A stretch of 7,544 nucleotides of DNA from WRIS01 sp031549175 (GTDB lineage: Bacteria; Actinomycetota; Coriobacteriia; Coriobacteriales; Eggerthellaceae): the NCBI GenBank assembly GCA_031549175.1, contig JAVBQH010000059.1:1-7544 (forward strand), given 5' to 3'. The notes below the pieces were generated by a model. The model saw only the letters and a program-made list of their open reading frames with translations. It was not told the origin of the DNA and made no database searches. The position numbers and the translations under genes are program-made. Below, piece after piece: positions 4,843-7,544 of this stretch; positions within the stretch are counted from its first letter, which is position 1, and each line of letters begins with the position of its first letter.

Positions 4843-7544
4843 CAGCTCGAGCCACGGCCAAAGGTATCCTTACCCCCTCTCGGATAGGAGTGCTCCTTGT
4901 CATCCTCATGATCATGGGCATGCTGCTGGTGCCCTCGCTGAAGGCCTGGGGCGAAGGCGGTGCAGAAGCGGAAGCCCCGCCTGCCGCCCTCGACGAAGGC
5001 GGAATTTCGGTGCAGGCCCTTTCGGTGCCATCCTATTATCCCGGCAATGTCTCACTGAAAAAGGGCGTGACCCCGCTGAGCCAAGGGTTTTCTGTAACAG
5101 ACGGAGTCCCCCGCATGTGGCTGAAGCCAGCCGACTTCTCATCCTTGACGCTTGTGAGCACTGATGGGACGCAGTTCTGCAAGAAAAGCGCCCCCGTAAA
5201 CGACGAAAGCGAGCTTGCATGGTCCCCTTCGCCTCTTTCACTCGGCAGCAGTGACGCAAACTCGTATATATATGCAAGGATCAACACGACGCAAACTCTT
5301 ACCAAAGAACAGGTGCAGCTCACCGACCCCGATGCCACATCAGGAGTAACGCTTTACGCAAACGACATCATCCTTTTGCCGAAGCTTTGCGTGGACAACC
5401 TTGCCCCGAAGGTGACCAAGGTCGAACTGATCCCTGAGGCCGGCGGGGATATCGATGATGGTACCCTTGAGTTCCTGACCACGGAAATGACGTTCAAGAT
5501 CACCGTTTCGGACGTTGACGATTCCCTGCCCGAAGGAGAACACGCAGACAAGGAATCCGGCGTCGCCTCTGTATCCGCGAAGTTCGGCCCGCTTGCGGCA
5601 GTCGAGGCAGAACCCATAGCGGGAGAGCCCAACCAGTTCAAGGTGAAGCTCGGCACCGATGGCTCCTATGCGTTTACCGCGATAGCCTTCACCGTCACCG
5701 ACAGGGCGGGAAATGCAAGCAATGCAATTACCCTGAGCAGCTATTTTGCGGGCGCCGATCCGAGCGAAGTGCCGGAATACAACTCGATCCTGATCCAGAA
5801 TTACATCCCTGATGTCGGGCCTGTCACCGTCATCCCCGAAGCAGGCGGAATCCATCCTTACTACACCAGTTCCTGTGCCGTCCAGATAGATATCACCGAC
5901 AGGTACTTCACAAAGACATCCAGATATAGGCCGTCTACCACAAAGGTGGCGGAGATTACCGGCGGTTCGGCTCCGATCGAAGTGACGATTGCAGACTTCA
6001 GCCGGGTGGGTTCGAGCAACGTGTATCGGTACAACTCCGGCACGATCTTTACGGAGGATGCCGAATACCTTGTCAAGGTTGTTTATAGGTCGCCCTTCAA
6101 CCCAAACTCCATCTCGCACAATGAGCCCTTCTACATCGACCGCACCGCCCCGACGGTCGGGGAGATCAGGCTTGATACGCACAGTCCCGTATACCATGGG
6201 TGGATCTGTGCGCCTTCTGCGGCGGTGCTCGAGGTCGATCTCTCAGATGCGATCAGCGGCGTCGATGCAAACTCCCTCATCGTTAACGCAGGGGGCGTCC
6301 CCTATACCATAGCAACCCATCCCGGCCTGATGTCTTTTATCGAGAAGCCCAATAATAAGAACGGAACCCTGAGGCTCGAGCTTCCCGCAGACGACCATCT
6401 GATCTCGTTTGCGGCGGTCACTTTAGAATATGCCGATAAGTGTGCGAACGGGGAATCGAAGCCCTTGACGGACTTCGGAATCAAAGGCCTTGACATAAGC
6501 CAGACAACCGGGATCGTTGTTGACAGCGCCGCGCCGGTAATCCAGGTGAGCTATGACAACAACAGCGTCAAGAACGGCAAATATTACAATGCAGCGCGCG
6601 TTGCCACGGTGGAAATCACCGAAGGCACCTTTGGCCTTGTGAAAGACTGTGAGCCTAAGCGAGAGATCGTTGTCAAGGGAATTGACTCTCAGACGAAGAA
6701 AATATGTGCAGAGGAATTCAGCAACCCTTCGGGCGATGGGAAGACCTGGGTCTATTCCCTGCCTTGTGATACGGATGGAATCTATTCGCTGAGCGCCTCC
6801 TTCACAGACCCTTCGGGCAAGGCGGCCGTACCCGATTTCAGCGACAGCTTCATCATCGACCTGACAGCGCCCTTGATCGTGCTTTCGTTCGACAACAACG
6901 GCGTGGCGAACGGCATGTATTACAAGGCGCCGCGCACGGCCACCATTATGGTGTACGAGACGAACTTCGACCCGGCGCTTGCAAGCATCGCGACATCGGC
7001 AAGCAACGGGGCGGCCCCCGGCGGCTCGGGCTGGGAAGAGATCCGGCCGGGGCTTTGGCGCAACACCGTGTACTTCGGTCAGGAAACCCACTACGACATT
7101 AAGGTGAACTGCAGCGACCTGGCCGGCAATGTGGCCAAGGAGGCAGCCGAGCCCGAATTCGTCATCGACATGACCATGCCGGCCGTGAACATCAGCCGCG
7201 TCAGCGCCAACGCCGCCTATGCCAACCAGGTGGCGCCTTTGGTCAACTTCAGCGACCTGAACTTCAACCCCCTGACCACCACCATAGAGACCACCGGTGC
7301 CGCGAAGGGCCCGACCTACCTGTTCAACAGCACTGAATCGCTGACCAGCACATCGCGGACGGTCGATTACGCCGACTTCGAATACCGGCTTGAAAACGAC
7401 GACATCTACACCATGCAGGCAAAGATCGTGGACCTTGCCGGCAACGAAGCCCAGGCGGGCGTGACCTTCTCGGTAAACCGCTTCGGGTCGAACTACGAAT
7501 ACTCCGACGGAACCCGGCCTTTCATCGGGCAATACCTCCGGCAG
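4839..7544 (+). CDS. Large exported Ig-like repeat protein (3' truncated by the window)
   Basis: The frame opens at the ATG overlapping the previous stop (ATGA, 4839-4842) and runs without a stop to the window edge, giving 902 residues. A purine-rich GGAAGGGGGG stretch precedes it. Residues about 16-36 are a hydrophobic signal peptide or membrane anchor (GVLLVILMIMGMLLVPSL). Residues about 40-185 are non-repetitive. Ig-like beta modules of about 100-135 residues follow, each opening with a D-x-x-x-P-type motif: DNLAP (186), an IPEAGG-marked unit (near 320), DRTAP (434), DSAAP (562), DLTAP (674) and DMTMP (777). Several units end in DLAGN-like loops. VNRFGS near residue 877 may start another region. 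The family resembles Ig-like repeat proteins of Gram-positive bacteria that act at the surface or as stalks. The binding partner is unknown. No sortase signal can be seen because the end is missing. Third-position GC rises sharply near base 6880. Confidence 0.88.
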   Translation, partial: MTARATAKGILTPSRIGVLLVILMIMGMLLVPSLKAWGEGGAEAEAPPAALDEGGISVQALSVPSYYPGNVSLKKGVTPLSQGFSVTDGVPRMWLKPADFSSLTLVSTDGTQFCKKSAPVNDESELAWSPSPLSLGSSDANSYIYARINTTQTLTKEQVQLTDPDATSGVTLYANDIILLPKLCVDNLAPKVTKVELIPEAGGDIDDGTLEFLTTEMTFKITVSDVDDSLPEGEHADKESGVASVSAKFGPLAAVEAEPIAGEPNQFKVKLGTDGSYAFTAIAFTVTDRAGNASNAITLSSYFAGADPSEVPEYNSILIQNYIPDVGPVTVIPEAGGIHPYYTSSCAVQIDITDRYFTKTSRYRPSTTKVAEITGGSAPIEVTIADFSRVGSSNVYRYNSGTIFTEDAEYLVKVVYRSPFNPNSISHNEPFYIDRTAPTVGEIRLDTHSPVYHGWICAPSAAVLEVDLSDAISGVDANSLIVNAGGVPYTIATHPGLMSFIEKPNNKNGTLRLELPADDHLISFAAVTLEYADKCANGESKPLTDFGIKGLDISQTTGIVVDSAAPVIQVSYDNNSVKNGKYYNAARVATVEITEGTFGLVKDCEPKREIVVKGIDSQTKKICAEEFSNPSGDGKTWVYSLPCDTDGIYSLSASFTDPSGKAAVPDFSDSFIIDLTAPLIVLSFDNNGVANGMYYKAPRTATIMVYETNFDPALASIATSASNGAAPGGSGWEEIRPGLWRNTVYFGQETHYDIKVNCSDLAGNVAKEAAEPEFVIDMTMPAVNISRVSANAAYANQVAPLVNFSDLNFNPLTTTIETTGAAKGPTYLFNSTESLTSTSRTVDYADFEYRLENDDIYTMQAKIVDLAGNEAQAGVTFSVNRFGSNYEYSDGTRPFIGQYLRQ
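6522..7469 (+). repeat. Tandem Ig-like modules in the large exported protein
   Basis: Three successive modules begin at 6522, 6858 and 7167 (112 and then 103 residues apart). The first two share the pattern DNN-x-V-x-NG-x-YY-x-A-x-R-x-AT, then E-x-x-F (bases 6552-6632 and 6888-6968). The third is more divergent (AAYANQVAPLVNFSDLNF). The similarity is clear in protein and weaker in DNA, so these are old duplications rather than recent copies. An earlier pair shares IPEAGG at 5430-5447 and 5832-5849. Confidence 0.75.

Noticed and set aside
6423..7532. 369-codon antisense frame (minus strand), with similar ones at 5340-6197, 3360-4550 and 2730-3287
   Set aside because: They lie opposite genes with clear domains, have no recognisable motifs, and arise from G/C-biased third positions on the coding strand.
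1..7544. CRISPR array, tRNA, rRNA or insertion sequence
   Set aside because: No regularly spaced direct repeats, cloverleaf, ribosomal RNA segment or transposase frame was seen.

Overview
The window comes from a moderately GC-rich bacterium, most likely Gram-positive. It holds a surface protein ending in a sorting-signal-like tail (MAKTG, hydrophobic stretch, basic tail), a membrane Ser/Thr kinase, an FHA protein and a YukD/EsaB-like ubiquitin fold. The non-proline MAKTG motif and the codon bias suggest an actinobacterium such as the Coriobacteriia/Eggerthellaceae. That assignment is inference from motifs only, and a Firmicute is not excluded.

Layout. Bases 2-550 (+) are the 3' end of a wall-anchored surface protein. 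Bases 551-765 are intergenic but unusually structured: on the plus strand they can fold into two long stem-loops, a small GNRA-capped hairpin and a terminator-like hairpin. Bases 766-2142 and 2186-2440 (both -) form a two-gene unit: a small YukD/EsaB-like protein followed by a DUF6382-like/FHA protein. Bases 2441-2648 form a divergent control region with overlapping extended -10 promoters on opposite strands, a dyad and three consecutive leader stem-loops. The last stem-loop includes the kinase start codon. Bases 2649-4349 (+) encode a transmembrane Ser/Thr kinase. Bases 4351-4842 encode a small single-pass membrane protein with three Thr-Thr motifs in an acidic tail. From 4839 to the window edge runs a large exported protein with repeated Ig-like modules, incomplete at 902 residues. 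The three plus-strand genes are coupled by a 1-base gap and a 4-base ATGA overlap.

Working model (inference). The kinase has a cytosolic catalytic domain and an extracytoplasmic helical/TPR-like C-terminus. It may sense something outside the cell and phosphorylate Thr residues, for example those in the tail of the small membrane protein. The FHA protein could bind such phosphothreonines. The YukD-like protein and the Ig-repeat protein hint at a type VII (ESX/WXG100)-like secretion or envelope system, but no EssC-type ATPase, WXG100 substrate or PP2C phosphatase is inside the window. The large Ig-repeat gene is the longest reading frame here. It is easy to overlook because it has no stop codon before the window ends and long antisense frames lie opposite it.
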